Of a stretch of 64,000 bases of DNA, positions 8,833 through 17,422 are shown piece after piece. The DNA is from Scytonema tolypothrichoides VB-61278 (lineage in GTDB: Bacteria; Cyanobacteriota; Cyanobacteriia; Cyanobacteriales; Nostocaceae): positions 92,128-156,127 of the forward strand of contig NZ_JXCA02000023.1 of assembly GCF_000828085.3 (NCBI RefSeq), given 5' to 3'. Made by a program: the position numbers and the translations under genes. Position 1 is the first letter of the stretch. Each line of letters starts with the position of its first letter. Below the pieces are notes generated by a model. It saw nothing but the letters and a program-made list of their open reading frames with translations. It had not been told where the DNA came from and did not search any database.

Positions 8833-9160
8833 ACAGTGACCAGTGAACAGTGACCAGTGAACAGTGAACAGTGAACAGTGAACAGTGACCAGTGAACAGT
8901 GACCAGTGAACAGTGAACAGTGAACAGGGAACAGGGAACAGGGAACAGGGAACAGGGAACAGGGAACAGGGAACAGTGAACAGTGAACAGGGAACAGTGA
9001 ACAGTGAACAGGGAACAGTGAACAGTAAACAGTGACCAGTGAACAGTGACCAGTGAACAGTAAACAGTGAACAGTGAACAGTAAACAGTGACCAGTGAAC
9101 AGTAAACAGTGAACAGTGAACAGTAAACAGTGACCAGTGAACAGTAAACAGTGAACAGTG
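8818..9160. repeat. Heptamer tandem array (about 49 units)
   Basis: About 343 bases built from 7-base units AACAGTG with variants ACCAGTG, AACAGGG and AACAGTA. Variants come in blocks: a run of AACAGGG near 8933-8976, alternating AACAGTG/ACCAGTG at the start, AACAGTA pairs at the end. The array begins inside the last codons of rppA and lies between rppA and rppB. It belongs to the short tandemly repeated sequences known from heterocystous cyanobacteria. Shorter runs of the same unit recur at 18281, 46760, 50590 and 58742. Confidence 0.95.
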
Positions 9161-9196
9161 AAACTGATAACTGATAACTGATAACTGATAACTGGT
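9161..9196. repeat. CTGATAACT nonamer repeat
   Basis: Four copies of a 9-base unit (CTGATAACT/GATAACTGA) directly after the heptamer array and 15 bases before rppB. The same unit recurs near 11296, 22806, 46830 and 58910. Confidence 0.85.
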
Positions 9197-9208
9197 TTAA
9201 TCTAACTC

Positions 9209-10618
9209 ATGAATCAAAATAAACTGTTTCAGCGAACTCGCCTACGTTTGGCTTTGTGGTATGCACTCGTTATGGCTTTGATTTTAAGCTTATGCGGATT
9301 TGGCGTTTACAAAGCAGTTTCTCATGCGCATTGGATAACTTTGGATCGAGAAATAGAATCTATTGCGGGAACGCTTCATGACAGTATTGAATTAAAATTG
9401 AAGCAACCTGGAAGCTTGGAACCTGTCATACAAGAGCTTTTACCTAATATCTGCATGGTTGGAAACAGGTGTATTGAAAAACATTCACCTGCCAAAGGTC
9501 ATACTCTCAGCCCGATCAATCAAGGCTACTACTATGTACGTTTTTTTGATAATTCCGGACGCTTGTTTGCTATAGCTGGGTCTTATCCGGAAGGGCTTTC
9601 CCCAGTTTTTAAAAAGGAATTTTGGCAAACTCTTAAAGATAAGGATGGTAAGTTTTATCACCAAATTTCGTTTGTGCTACATACTCAAGACAATCGCGAT
9701 TGGGGTTATATGCAAGTCGGGCGCAGTCTTGAGGACTTCCTTGATTATCTGGATGCTGTGAAATTAATTTTAGCTTTGGGATTACCTATGGCTATGGTGA
9801 TTGTTGGTGTCGCGAGTTGGTGGTTGGCAGGATTGGCGATGCAACCTATTTACCAATCCTACAGACAAATTCAACAATTTACAGCAGATGCCGCACACGA
9901 GTTACGAACACCTTTAGCTGCGACAGGTGCAACAGTGGAATCAGTGCTCATGATACCACAGCTGGATGAAACAGAAGTGCGAGACGTTCTGCAAACTATA
10001 CAACGTCAGAATCAGCGACTGATTACTTTGGTTGCTGATTTGCTGCTGTTAACTCGCTTAGATAGACAACCTATACCAATGCGACACGATTTATGTTGTC
10101 TGGATGAGATTATCAGCGATTTAGTAGAAGAATTTGCCGCGATCGCTATCGCCTCTCATGTGAACCTGACATCTTCAATACAAATCCATCAACCTCTCAA
10201 CATCATAGGTAATTCTGAGCAGCTTTATCGTCTGATTTCTAACTTAATTATCAATGCGATTCAGTATACACCTCAAGGAGGAAAGATAACTGTTGTCTTA
10301 GACCGTAGTGATTATTATGCTGTTATTCAAGTTGAAGATACAGGCATTGGTATTCCACAAAACGAGCTGACTCGAATTTTTGATCGCTTTTATCGAGTCA
10401 GTAGCGATCGCTCTCGTAGCACTGGCGGTTCTGGCTTAGGGTTGGCGATCGCCCAAGCAATTGTTCAAGCACACCACGGCAAATTGAATGTACAAAGTGA
10501 ATTAGGCAAAGGTAGCACTTTTACAATTCTATTGCCTTTTGATGCCACTCCGTTTGAAGGTGTTCGTTCTATTTACCAATTGAAGTGGCTGTCTCGCCGT
10601 CCACGTAAATTTCAGTAA
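9209..10618 (+). CDS. rppB: Sensor histidine kinase RppB
   Basis: A 469-residue membrane kinase. TM1 at about 14-36, a periplasmic sensor region 37-184, TM2 about 185-208, the H-box with phospho-acceptor H230 (FTADAAHELRTPLAA), then an ATPase domain with N-box (NLIINAIQYT), G1 (VEDTGIGIP), F (FDRFYRV) and G2 (GGSGLGLAIAQAIV). The sensor region contains Cys82, Cys88, His92 and His98 close together, a possible metal site (inference). There is no long HAMP between TM2 and the H-box. It should phosphorylate RppA, encoded just upstream, although the repeat array between them may weaken co-transcription. Confidence 0.9.
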   Translation: MNQNKLFQRTRLRLALWYALVMALILSLCGFGVYKAVSHAHWITLDREIESIAGTLHDSIELKLKQPGSLEPVIQELLPNICMVGNRCIEKHSPAKGHTLSPINQGYYYVRFFDNSGRLFAIAGSYPEGLSPVFKKEFWQTLKDKDGKFYHQISFVLHTQDNRDWGYMQVGRSLEDFLDYLDAVKLILALGLPMAMVIVGVASWWLAGLAMQPIYQSYRQIQQFTADAAHELRTPLAATGATVESVLMIPQLDETEVRDVLQTIQRQNQRLITLVADLLLLTRLDRQPIPMRHDLCCLDEIISDLVEEFAAIAIASHVNLTSSIQIHQPLNIIGNSEQLYRLISNLIINAIQYTPQGGKITVVLDRSDYYAVIQVEDTGIGIPQNELTRIFDRFYRVSSDRSRSTGGSGLGLAIAQAIVQAHHGKLNVQSELGKGSTFTILLPFDATPFEGVRSIYQLKWLSRRPRKFQ

Positions 10619-10753
10619 TATTTTTAAGTAAAATTTTATATTTTTCTTGTGTATACCATCTACCCACAGCACCAGCTATATTTGCTAGTCTAAAACTAGT
10701 GCTAAAGCATCGAAACAAAACTTTTTATTGGAAATACTAAAAGAAACAAAATT

Positions 10754-11257
10754 ATGACGGTTTTTGAAACGAGAGTAGCTAGGACATATACACAAGAAGA
10801 TATACAGCAGATTCTCCATCTGGCGATCGCTCGTCAAGCTGACGATAACAACAAAGAATTTTCCTACGAACAACTGCGAGAAATTGCTGGAGAATTAGAA
10901 ATCTCGCCAGAAGCACTCAAACAAGCAGAACGAGACTGGCTAGAACAACAAGGAGAAATGCTACAACGGCAGACTTTTAACGCTCATCGTCAAGGTAGAT
11001 TCAAAAAGCGTTTTGGTAATTATGCAATTGCTAACGTCTTTTTGTTATCTCTGGATCTACTTGGTGGTGCTGGTCTTTCCTGGTCACTATATATCTTACT
11101 CTGTTGTGGGTTTGCAGTCGGTCTTGATGCTTGGAATACTTTTCAAACCAAAGGCGAAGAATACGAACTCGCTTTCCAAAGGTGGCGTCGCAAGCATCAG
11201 GCGAAAAAATTCCTTAACACAGTGGTGAGTAAATGGCTCAAGGCATGGCAGATTTAG
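10754..11257 (+). CDS. 2TM-domain membrane protein
   Basis: A 167-residue protein. The N-terminal third is charged and helical (TQEDIQQILHLAIARQ, then a short region reminiscent of DUF1707/SHOCT-like leader segments). The C-terminal part is a 2TM domain: charged KKRFGNYAIANVFLL, a hydrophobic hairpin at about 91-124 with GGAGLSWSLYILLCCGFAVG between and within the segments, then W/R-rich AFQRWRRKHQ. Such proteins occur near sensor kinases but their role is unknown. It starts at ATG 10754, 136 bases after rppB, in the same direction. Confidence 0.8.
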   Translation: MTVFETRVARTYTQEDIQQILHLAIARQADDNNKEFSYEQLREIAGELEISPEALKQAERDWLEQQGEMLQRQTFNAHRQGRFKKRFGNYAIANVFLLSLDLLGGAGLSWSLYILLCCGFAVGLDAWNTFQTKGEEYELAFQRWRRKHQAKKFLNTVVSKWLKAWQI

Positions 11258-11295
11258 TCACCAGTCAAAATTGCAGACATCGCCCGTTATTAAAA

Positions 11296-11366
11296 CAGTT
11301 ATCAGTTATCAGTTATCAGTTATCAAGCAATTGATAACTGTTCCCTGTTAAGAGTTCCCTGTTCCC
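11296..11366. repeat. Nonamer/heptamer repeats on a gene 3' end
   Basis: Copies of the AGTTATC nonamer and of CCCTGTT heptamers. The stretch overlaps the last 15 or so codons of the methyltransferase gene encoded on the minus strand, so its C-terminal residues are repeat-derived. Confidence 0.85.
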
Positions 11367-12191
11367 TCTTTTACGACCAAATGCAAAAAAGGAGGTACCA
11401 TCATTCCAAATACCATTCTCTGTCACTAATGCCTCCAATTGAGCATCAAATTCAGCCTTAATTTCTTCTAGTTGCTCTGGTGAAAGCTGGAACAGAGTGT
11501 TAGAAAATTTGGGGGCTGGATAGGAACTTATAGTCCATCTTTGCCTTGCCTCCTCTAAACTAATATAACTACCGTACTGCTCTGTCTTAATTTCAATCGC
11601 TTCAAAGCCAGCTCGCTCAAGGAGATTGTGACATTTTTCAACTGTACCTGTTGGCTCGCTCAACTCTCGCGAAACACCATACTTTTCAAAAACTTTCTGC
11701 CAAATAACAACTCCAACTAAAGCTGTATCTGCAAGTGCATGAAAGCCAACTATCCCATTCGGTTTGAGAAATCCTATCCATTGGCGTAATGTGGCTTCCA
11801 TATCAGCCATCAAAGGAAATGCATTCGCGCACAAAATTCGGTCAAAACTGTTGGCTGGGAAATTTAGTGCTTCAGCATCCGCAAGCTGAAGTTCAACGTT
11901 GCTTAAGCCTAACGCCTCAACCTTGCGCCTAGCATGCGAGAGCATCTGAGTTGAAATATCCACACCAACAACTTTACCAGAAGACCCAACTGTTTGAGCC
12001 ACTTCAATTGCAACATGACCTGTTCCAGTTGCAATATCCAAAACATCATATCCAGGGCTAATTTGTGCGTATTCAACCAGACGATGAGCAATCCTCAAAT
12101 GCCATTCGCTTTCATCATAGTTGTGACTTCTGCGATTATACACATCCGCTATCTGCTGCTTGTAGTCATTTAACTTAAGTTGTTTAACCAT
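11316..12191 (-). CDS. Class I SAM-dependent methyltransferase (UbiE/MenG-like fold)
   Basis: A 291-residue methyltransferase. Motif I VLDIATGTGHVAIEVA (about 50-65) binds SAM; VVGVDISTQML supplies the acidic residue of motif II; RILCANAFPLM lies at the motif IV position. The fold resembles UbiE/COQ5-type enzymes, but the substrate is not known; a small secondary metabolite or quinone are options. The last residues (about NRELLTGNSYQLLDN) are encoded by interspersed repeats, so the native protein was probably shorter. The gene faces away from the 2TM gene and has 640 bases of repeat-rich DNA upstream. Confidence 0.85.
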   Translation of the reverse strand: MVKQLKLNDYKQQIADVYNRRSHNYDESEWHLRIAHRLVEYAQISPGYDVLDIATGTGHVAIEVAQTVGSSGKVVGVDISTQMLSHARRKVEALGLSNVELQLADAEALNFPANSFDRILCANAFPLMADMEATLRQWIGFLKPNGIVGFHALADTALVGVVIWQKVFEKYGVSRELSEPTGTVEKCHNLLERAGFEAIEIKTEQYGSYISLEEARQRWTISSYPAPKFSNTLFQLSPEQLEEIKAEFDAQLEALVTENGIWNDGTSFFAFGRKRGNRELLTGNSYQLLDN

Positions 12192-12832
12192 GACTTGGTT
12201 TGAAGTGCGACTGTTTTTTTTAGAACTTAGACTTATGATAAATGCTGTTTGGCAAGCGCGACACTTCAGTCATGCTGTAATACAATAGACCTGCCTCAAA
12301 AATCTACTTTTATCCTTCCTTGTGAGCTTTAGCTGATGAAGTCTCCTACAAAAGTCAATTTTTTGGAACATAAAATCACAGATAAATATAGATAAATTCT
12401 CTGTATTTATCTGTATTTATCTGCGTCCATCTACTTCGGCACGGCAGGTGCTATCTCCTATGCCCTGCGGGCACGCTACGCTAACAAAGACGCTGCGCGT
12501 TCAAAGTAGCGTGCGCCTTGCGCTTATAAGTCGCTTAACCTCAGATCTTGCAGCATTCTCAATAATCGGGAGGCAAAGCCTCCCAACCCTCGTTCCCAGG
12601 CTGCAGCCTGGGAACGAGATATCGAGGTTCTGCCTCATTGTTGATACTAGTGCAAGATCTCAGTTAACCCGACTGCGGAGGGTTCCCCCCCCAGCCAGGG
12701 GACTGGCGTGAAACCCCAAGACCTCAGCGACTCCCGCACTGCCTCCCCAACGCACTGCTTTGTCCATCTGCGGTTCCAAAAATTCCAGAAACATGGTTAA
12801 ATCTACCATCCAATAGAACAAAATTAATCAAA
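12192..12832. other. Repeat-rich intergenic region
   Basis: No gene. It contains an AT-rich inverted repeat of TAGATAAAT/ATTTATCT units (12379-12425), a GC-rich palindromic segment of the GCCCTGCGGGCACGCTACG type (12461-12530), a perfect 30-base palindrome (12589-12618), and a segment (12660-12750) related to ones near 51340. Open frames here are by-products of this repeated DNA. Confidence 0.7.
12589..12618. repeat. Perfect 30-base palindrome
   Basis: Centre at CTGCAG; each arm reads CTCGTTCCCAGGCTG and its exact complement. It is the core of a widespread cyanobacterial REP-like element and could form a cruciform or RNA hairpin. Confidence 0.85.
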
Positions 12833-13699
12833 GTGAGTCAAAAGAATCAAAGCTTTCCCTTTCCTTTCATTCTGGCATTTTTCATTCTTTTTTTTATCAT
12901 CAAGTTAATCATTAATAAGCCTGTCATTCCTATTTTGGGTTTTCATGGCATTCTTTCTGCTAATACTCCCACTTCTCAATTGCGAGATATGCACTACCCA
13001 GAAAAAGATTTAGAGAAAATATTAGAACATTTAGTTCGTCAGAACTATTGGTTTTTAACCACTCAAGAATTATATGATTTATTCTTAACAAAATCTCGTA
13101 AAATACCCAAAGAACATTCCAATCAAAAGCCAATCATGATTTCATTTGATGACGGATATAAAACAGTACACACGAACTTGCTACCCATTTTATCTAAACT
13201 TGAAAATAATTACGGGAAAAAAGTAAAAGTAGTCTTATTTATCAACCCAGGCATTATGGAACGAGAAGGAAGTACCTCTACTCACTTAGGATGCCAGGAA
13301 TTGAGAGAAGGTTTGAAAAAAGGTTTTTATGATGTTCAATCTCACGGCTTGAATCATAAAAACTTAACAACACTGACTCGCCGCGAGTTAGTTAAAGAAC
13401 TCCAGCAAGCCCAGATTCAACTGAGACAATGCACTCAAGATTTAGATCCACAACAGCAAGTAGCATCTCATCTCGCCTATCCTTACGGGGCTTCTAATAA
13501 ACAGGTACGATACTATGCATCTAAATATTATTTATCAACGTATCTCTACAATGACAAAATACTCGATTACGACTGCAATCAAAACTTCTATGAAATTCCT
13601 CGTATACCAGTTAATCGAAAAATGACATTTCAACAAATGCTGGAAATAGCTGAAGGTTTTCACCAAGACAAGAGTATACAAAAATGTGAAGGCAAATAG
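12833..13699 (+). CDS. Polysaccharide deacetylase (NodB/CE4), membrane-anchored
   Basis: A 288-residue protein starting at GTG 12833, with one N-terminal membrane segment (about 8-31). The NodB domain follows: motif 1 ISFDDGYKT with the catalytic base and metal aspartates, motif 2 QSHGLNHK with the two metal histidines, and motif 3 LAYPYGASN. These remove N-acetyl groups from chitin-like, peptidoglycan or exopolysaccharide chains. The protein would act on the outer side of the inner membrane. The membrane protein downstream (85 bases later, same strand), which may acylate glycans, suggests an envelope-sugar modification pair, but that link is inference. Confidence 0.9.
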   Translation: MSQKNQSFPFPFILAFFILFFIIKLIINKPVIPILGFHGILSANTPTSQLRDMHYPEKDLEKILEHLVRQNYWFLTTQELYDLFLTKSRKIPKEHSNQKPIMISFDDGYKTVHTNLLPILSKLENNYGKKVKVVLFINPGIMEREGSTSTHLGCQELREGLKKGFYDVQSHGLNHKNLTTLTRRELVKELQQAQIQLRQCTQDLDPQQQVASHLAYPYGASNKQVRYYASKYYLSTYLYNDKILDYDCNQNFYEIPRIPVNRKMTFQQMLEIAEGFHQDKSIQKCEGK

Positions 13700-13784
13700 G
13701 CAGGATGAAATATTTTCCGTAAGGCTTAGGTATGGGATAAATAATGTATGACAGCTAAAACATAGGAATTAGGATGAGATTTTT

Positions 13785-15224
13785 ATGCAAGAAAAGACTG
13801 TCAACCTAAAACGTGCCTACGCCTTAGATGCACTGCGTGGATTTGCAATTTTGGCAATGATCTTATCAGGCACTATAAGGTATAAAATTTTGCCAGCGTG
13901 GATGTACCATGCTCAGGAACCACCACCTGCTCATACATTTAATCCTAATCTGCCTGGGTTAACTTGGGTAGATACTGTATTTCCAATTTTTTTGTTTTGT
14001 CTGGGAGCAGCTATTCCTTTAGCGCTGTCGAGTCGTCTTGCTAAAGGATTTACGACAAAACAAGTTATTTTATACATTCTTAAAAGAGGATTTTTATTAG
14101 GAATATTTGCAATATTTCTTCAACATCTGAGACCATATAAAATCAATCCAAATCCAACTCAACAAACATGGTGGATAGCTTTGTTGGGTTTTTTAATACT
14201 CTTTTTTATGTTTGTTCGGTTATCTGTCAATTTACAATTGAGGCACTATATAAAATGGATTCCCCTTGCTGCTTTCATAGCAGCAATTATTCTTATCTCT
14301 TTTCTTCAATATCCAGATGGACGTGGATTCTCACTTTCAAGAAGTGATATTATCCTAGTCGTTCTGACAAACATGGCAGTTTTTGGTTCATTTGCCTGGT
14401 TTTTTACCAGAAATAATTTGTTGTTACGTCTAGGATTCTTAGGCTTATTGATTGCTTTACGGCTGTCGGTTACTGTTAAACAAAGTTGGATTGGTATACT
14501 CTGGCACGCTTCACCTGTGCCTTGGATTTTTCAATTTTATTATTTACAGTATTTGTTTCTTGTGATTCCTGGAACGATTATAGGAGATTTGATTCTCAAC
14601 TGGCTGCAAACTCCAACTAGAAATGAGGAAGATGAAGAAGTTGATTTTTCTTGGAATCAGCTACATTTTTTTAGCATTATTTTCATGATGTTGAGTCTTT
14701 GTTTGGCACTACTCATTGGCTTACAGACTAGGTGGGTATGGCAAACAACATTACTGAGTTTCGTTCTTTGTTCAATAAGTTGGTTTTTATTTGTCAATCC
14801 AGTGAATGACACGGAAAGGTTGCTGAAATCATTTTACCAATGGGGGATTTATTGGTTGGCGCTTGGCTTGCTTTTTGAGCCATTTGAAAATGGGATAAAG
14901 AAAGACCCTTCGACGTTAAGTTACTACTTTGTCACTACGGCGATCGCACTTTTTCTCCTAATGATCTTCACCATACTCCTAGACATCTTCAAACAGCGAA
15001 AATTTCTTCAGCTACTCATAGACAATGGACAAAACCCAATGATTGCCTATGTAGTATTTGCCAATCTTCTCTTGCCCATTCTGAGGTTAACTCACATTGA
15101 GCCATTCATTTTAAACTTTACACAGACTCCTCTGACAGGTTTTTTGAAAGGTGTCATTTATACGTTAACGATTGCCTGTCTTGTCAGTCTTTTTACTAAG
15201 TTGAAGCTCTTTTGGAAAATTTAA
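13785..15224 (+). CDS. Multi-pass membrane protein, DUF5009 / acyltransferase-like
   Basis: A 479-residue integral membrane protein with about 11-12 hydrophobic segments. The start, KRAYALDALRGFAILAMI, is the hallmark of the heparan-alpha-glucosaminide N-acetyltransferase/DUF5009 group; the first loop has the family pattern LPGLTWVDTVFPIFLFCLG. Related proteins transfer acyl groups to sugars across the membrane. AGGA lies about 10 bases before the ATG. A 89-base inverted repeat follows the gene. Enzyme activity and substrate are inferred from the family only. Confidence 0.82.
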   Translation: MQEKTVNLKRAYALDALRGFAILAMILSGTIRYKILPAWMYHAQEPPPAHTFNPNLPGLTWVDTVFPIFLFCLGAAIPLALSSRLAKGFTTKQVILYILKRGFLLGIFAIFLQHLRPYKINPNPTQQTWWIALLGFLILFFMFVRLSVNLQLRHYIKWIPLAAFIAAIILISFLQYPDGRGFSLSRSDIILVVLTNMAVFGSFAWFFTRNNLLLRLGFLGLLIALRLSVTVKQSWIGILWHASPVPWIFQFYYLQYLFLVIPGTIIGDLILNWLQTPTRNEEDEEVDFSWNQLHFFSIIFMMLSLCLALLIGLQTRWVWQTTLLSFVLCSISWFLFVNPVNDTERLLKSFYQWGIYWLALGLLFEPFENGIKKDPSTLSYYFVTTAIALFLLMIFTILLDIFKQRKFLQLLIDNGQNPMIAYVVFANLLLPILRLTHIEPFILNFTQTPLTGFLKGVIYTLTIACLVSLFTKLKLFWKI

Positions 15225-15303
15225 TAGTTAAATATACTGATAAGACTTTTGCTGTAAAGTTCTTTATTTTACCATATTATCGGTTATTATAATTTCGGGT
15301 AAC

Positions 15304-15392
15304 TCAAATCTTGCACCTCATCCATAGTACGCCTTGAATTCAAGTTCGGGAATTTATTTATTGGCGGACGAAAATTATGGTGCAAGATTTGA
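15304..15392. repeat. 89-base element with 14-base inverted ends
   Basis: Ends TCAAATCTTGCACC (15304-15317) and its exact complement (15379-15392) flank 61 bases of AT-rich DNA. It is a good candidate for a small MITE or a long-range hairpin; it lies between the DUF5009 gene and the triple-repeat gene. Confidence 0.7.
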
Positions 15393-15456
15393 AGTAATAA
15401 ATTAACAAACAACAGAAGCTTCAACGCTTCAAACTGTGATACTAGGAGATGCATCA

Positions 15457-16464
15457 ATGCCAACAATCACTTTAAGAGTGAAGACAAATACAACTTTCAA
15501 GCAGGACTGGCGACTACAATCAAATGATCTTCAGCTACAACAACAAAACAAGTATTCAGCTAAAGCAGGTCAGCAACTTCGTGTTACGTCCATTGACCGT
15601 AATGCTGAGAAATATGGTGGTGACCACTGGCTAGTCACTTTTGAGCAACCACTCCAGCCTAATCAAGGTACAGCGAAAAGTACTTGGTACGTTTACGCAC
15701 CTCATGTAGAAGAATTATCAGGTGTTCCATCAAGTTCAGTCACTTTAACACCAAGGACAACTACAACTTTCAAACAAGACTGGCAGCAACAATCGTCAAA
15801 TTTAGCACCACAAGATAAGTACACAGCCAGAGTAGGTCAGCAATTTCGCGTTTCATCTATTGACAATAATGCCCTCAGATATGGCGGTGATCACTGGAAA
15901 GTCACATTCGTGCAGCCACTTCAACCCAATCAGGGTACAGCGAAAAGTACTTGGTACGTTTATGTGCCTGATGTAAGATTATTAACTAACACATCAACCT
16001 CAGCCATCCTTAGAGTCAGAACAAATACAACTTTCAAGCAAGACTGGCGGGAACAATCGTCAAATTTAGCACAACAAGACAAGTACGCAGCCACAGCAGG
16101 TCAGCAATTGCGTATTTCATCTATTGATCGCAATGCTTTCAGATATGGTGGCGACCACTGGAAAGTCACATTCGTGCAGCCACTTCAACCCAATCAGGGA
16201 CAAGCCAAGAGTACCTGGTACGTTTATGCGCCTGATGTCATATACGAATCACCTTTCTCTCAGTCTAATACGGAGATAGCGCCTAATCGTATCAACATTA
16301 TCCAGTATCTGCGGCAGCAAATACAGGGAAACACTTTTATTCAGCCTGCAGGGGAAGTGAGCCTGCTTTCTCCCTCCTCGGTTTTTCTCCTCTGTTTTCT
16401 TTGTACCTCTGTGGTTCGTTTTAAAAAGTTTTGCAAAAGTCAAAGCCCTACGGGCAGGGTGTAG
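15457..16464 (+). CDS. Protein with three 80-residue SH3-like repeats
   Basis: A protein of 335 residues. The ATG at 15457 is preferred over an in-frame codon at 15436 because AGGAG lies 8 bases before it. Three near-identical units of about 87 residues follow one another; each contains TTFKQDWR/QxQSxxL, a YxAxAGQQLRVxSIDxNA core, YGGDHWxVTFxQPLQPNQG and KSTWYVYxPxV. The short all-beta unit looks SH3-like (cell-wall or ligand binding), but no named domain is certain. No signal peptide is seen. After about residue 265 there is NRINIIQYLRQQ, which reads like the opening of a lost catalytic domain, and the last 35 residues appear to come from interspersed DNA. The protein is probably truncated. 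Confidence 0.72.
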   Translation: MPTITLRVKTNTTFKQDWRLQSNDLQLQQQNKYSAKAGQQLRVTSIDRNAEKYGGDHWLVTFEQPLQPNQGTAKSTWYVYAPHVEELSGVPSSSVTLTPRTTTTFKQDWQQQSSNLAPQDKYTARVGQQFRVSSIDNNALRYGGDHWKVTFVQPLQPNQGTAKSTWYVYVPDVRLLTNTSTSAILRVRTNTTFKQDWREQSSNLAQQDKYAATAGQQLRISSIDRNAFRYGGDHWKVTFVQPLQPNQGQAKSTWYVYAPDVIYESPFSQSNTEIAPNRINIIQYLRQQIQGNTFIQPAGEVSLLSPSSVFLLCFLCTSVVRFKKFCKSQSPTGRV

Positions 16465-16611
16465 GGGTATAAGGGTGTAAGAGTGTAAGGGTGTAGGGAT
16501 CCCTCCGGGCGTCTACATCTGTGTGCATCTGCGGTTTGAAACTATAGTTATATGACTTTCATCGATTTCCATAGTAGGGTAGGCATTACAATGCCCACCC
16601 TACTTAAGAGA

Positions 16612-17235
16612 TTACCAACTAGCCACAGCTTGTGCTATAGCTTCATGTGCTTTTGCAAAAGATTGTTCGCGAACTTCATCACCTGCACCGAGGTTTTCTA
16701 CATTGATGAATGTAGTGTCTGTAATTCCAAGAAATCCAAAAATCGCTTTAAGATAGGGTTCTTGATAATCGTAGGGTGCAGCAAAGCTTCCTGGAGAAAA
16801 GTCACCACCACGAGCAGTGATCACTAGCAACTTTTTGCCTTCAACCAGCCCTTTAAAGCCACCTTGCTCGGTTACAGCGAAGGTGCGACCAACGCGAACA
16901 ATTTGGTCAATGTAAGCTTTCAACGTAGAAGGTACGTTGAAATTATACATCGGCACACCGAAGACGTAGCGGTCAGCGGCTAAAAATTCATCAACTAAGG
17001 TATCTGACAATTCAATTGCCTTAGCTAGGTCGGGTGTGCGAGCATCTGGTGGTGTAAAAGCAGCAGCGATCGACGACTCGTCTACATGAGGAATTGTATT
17101 ATGACCAATATCCCGGTAGGTGACTTTATCTCCGGAATGAGCATTTTTCCAAGCTGTGATAAACTCACCAGAGAACTTGCGGGAGAAAGAACGTTCTCCA
17201 CGAGGACTAGAGTCAATATGTAAGATATGTGCCAT
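16612..17235 (-). CDS. azoR: FMN-dependent NADH-azoreductase
   Basis: A 207-residue flavodoxin-fold enzyme that reduces quinones, azo compounds and similar electrophiles with NADH. Seen: FMN-phosphate loop HIDSSPRGERSFS at the N-terminus, PMYNFNVPSTLKAYIDQIVRVGRTF near residue 95-120 (FMN ring contacts), and VITARGGDFSPG at about 142. Length equals that of E. coli AzoR. It is transcribed away from an HxlR-type regulator, the usual arrangement for electrophile-induced reductases, and shares a 187-base promoter region that contains a palindrome. Confidence 0.93.
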   Translation of the reverse strand: MAHILHIDSSPRGERSFSRKFSGEFITAWKNAHSGDKVTYRDIGHNTIPHVDESSIAAAFTPPDARTPDLAKAIELSDTLVDEFLAADRYVFGVPMYNFNVPSTLKAYIDQIVRVGRTFAVTEQGGFKGLVEGKKLLVITARGGDFSPGSFAAPYDYQEPYLKAIFGFLGITDTTFINVENLGAGDEVREQSFAKAHEAIAQAVASW

Positions 17236-17351
17236 GAATTAATTCTCAATAGCAAACAGTAGATTTGGGATTAGTGACTGGGTTTGTTGGTTACGCATAA
17301 ACGCAACTACGAACTAGTCCCATGATTTGTGGTTAAACTTTTTATCCGTAC

Positions 17352-17374
17352 TAACTTTAAACTATGTAAAGTTA
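17352..17374. promoter_or_regulatory. Candidate HxlR operator
   Basis: Perfect inverted repeat TAACTTTA-N7-TAAAGTTA midway between azoR and the HxlR gene. HxlR-type dimers bind such sites and repress both divergent genes. The site starts 71 bases before the HxlR-gene ATG. Confidence 0.6.
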
Positions 17375-17422
17375 AGATGAGAAGTAGGCACTTAAAAGTA
17401 AGCTAGTTACCAAAAAGAAACT

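Noticed and set aside
8818-9196. CRISPR array
   Set aside because: Units are 7 and 9 bases with no unique spacers; this is a simple tandem array.
12448-12711. 87-codon plus-strand frame
   Set aside because: It lies wholly in interspersed palindromic repeats and reads as low-complexity translation of them.
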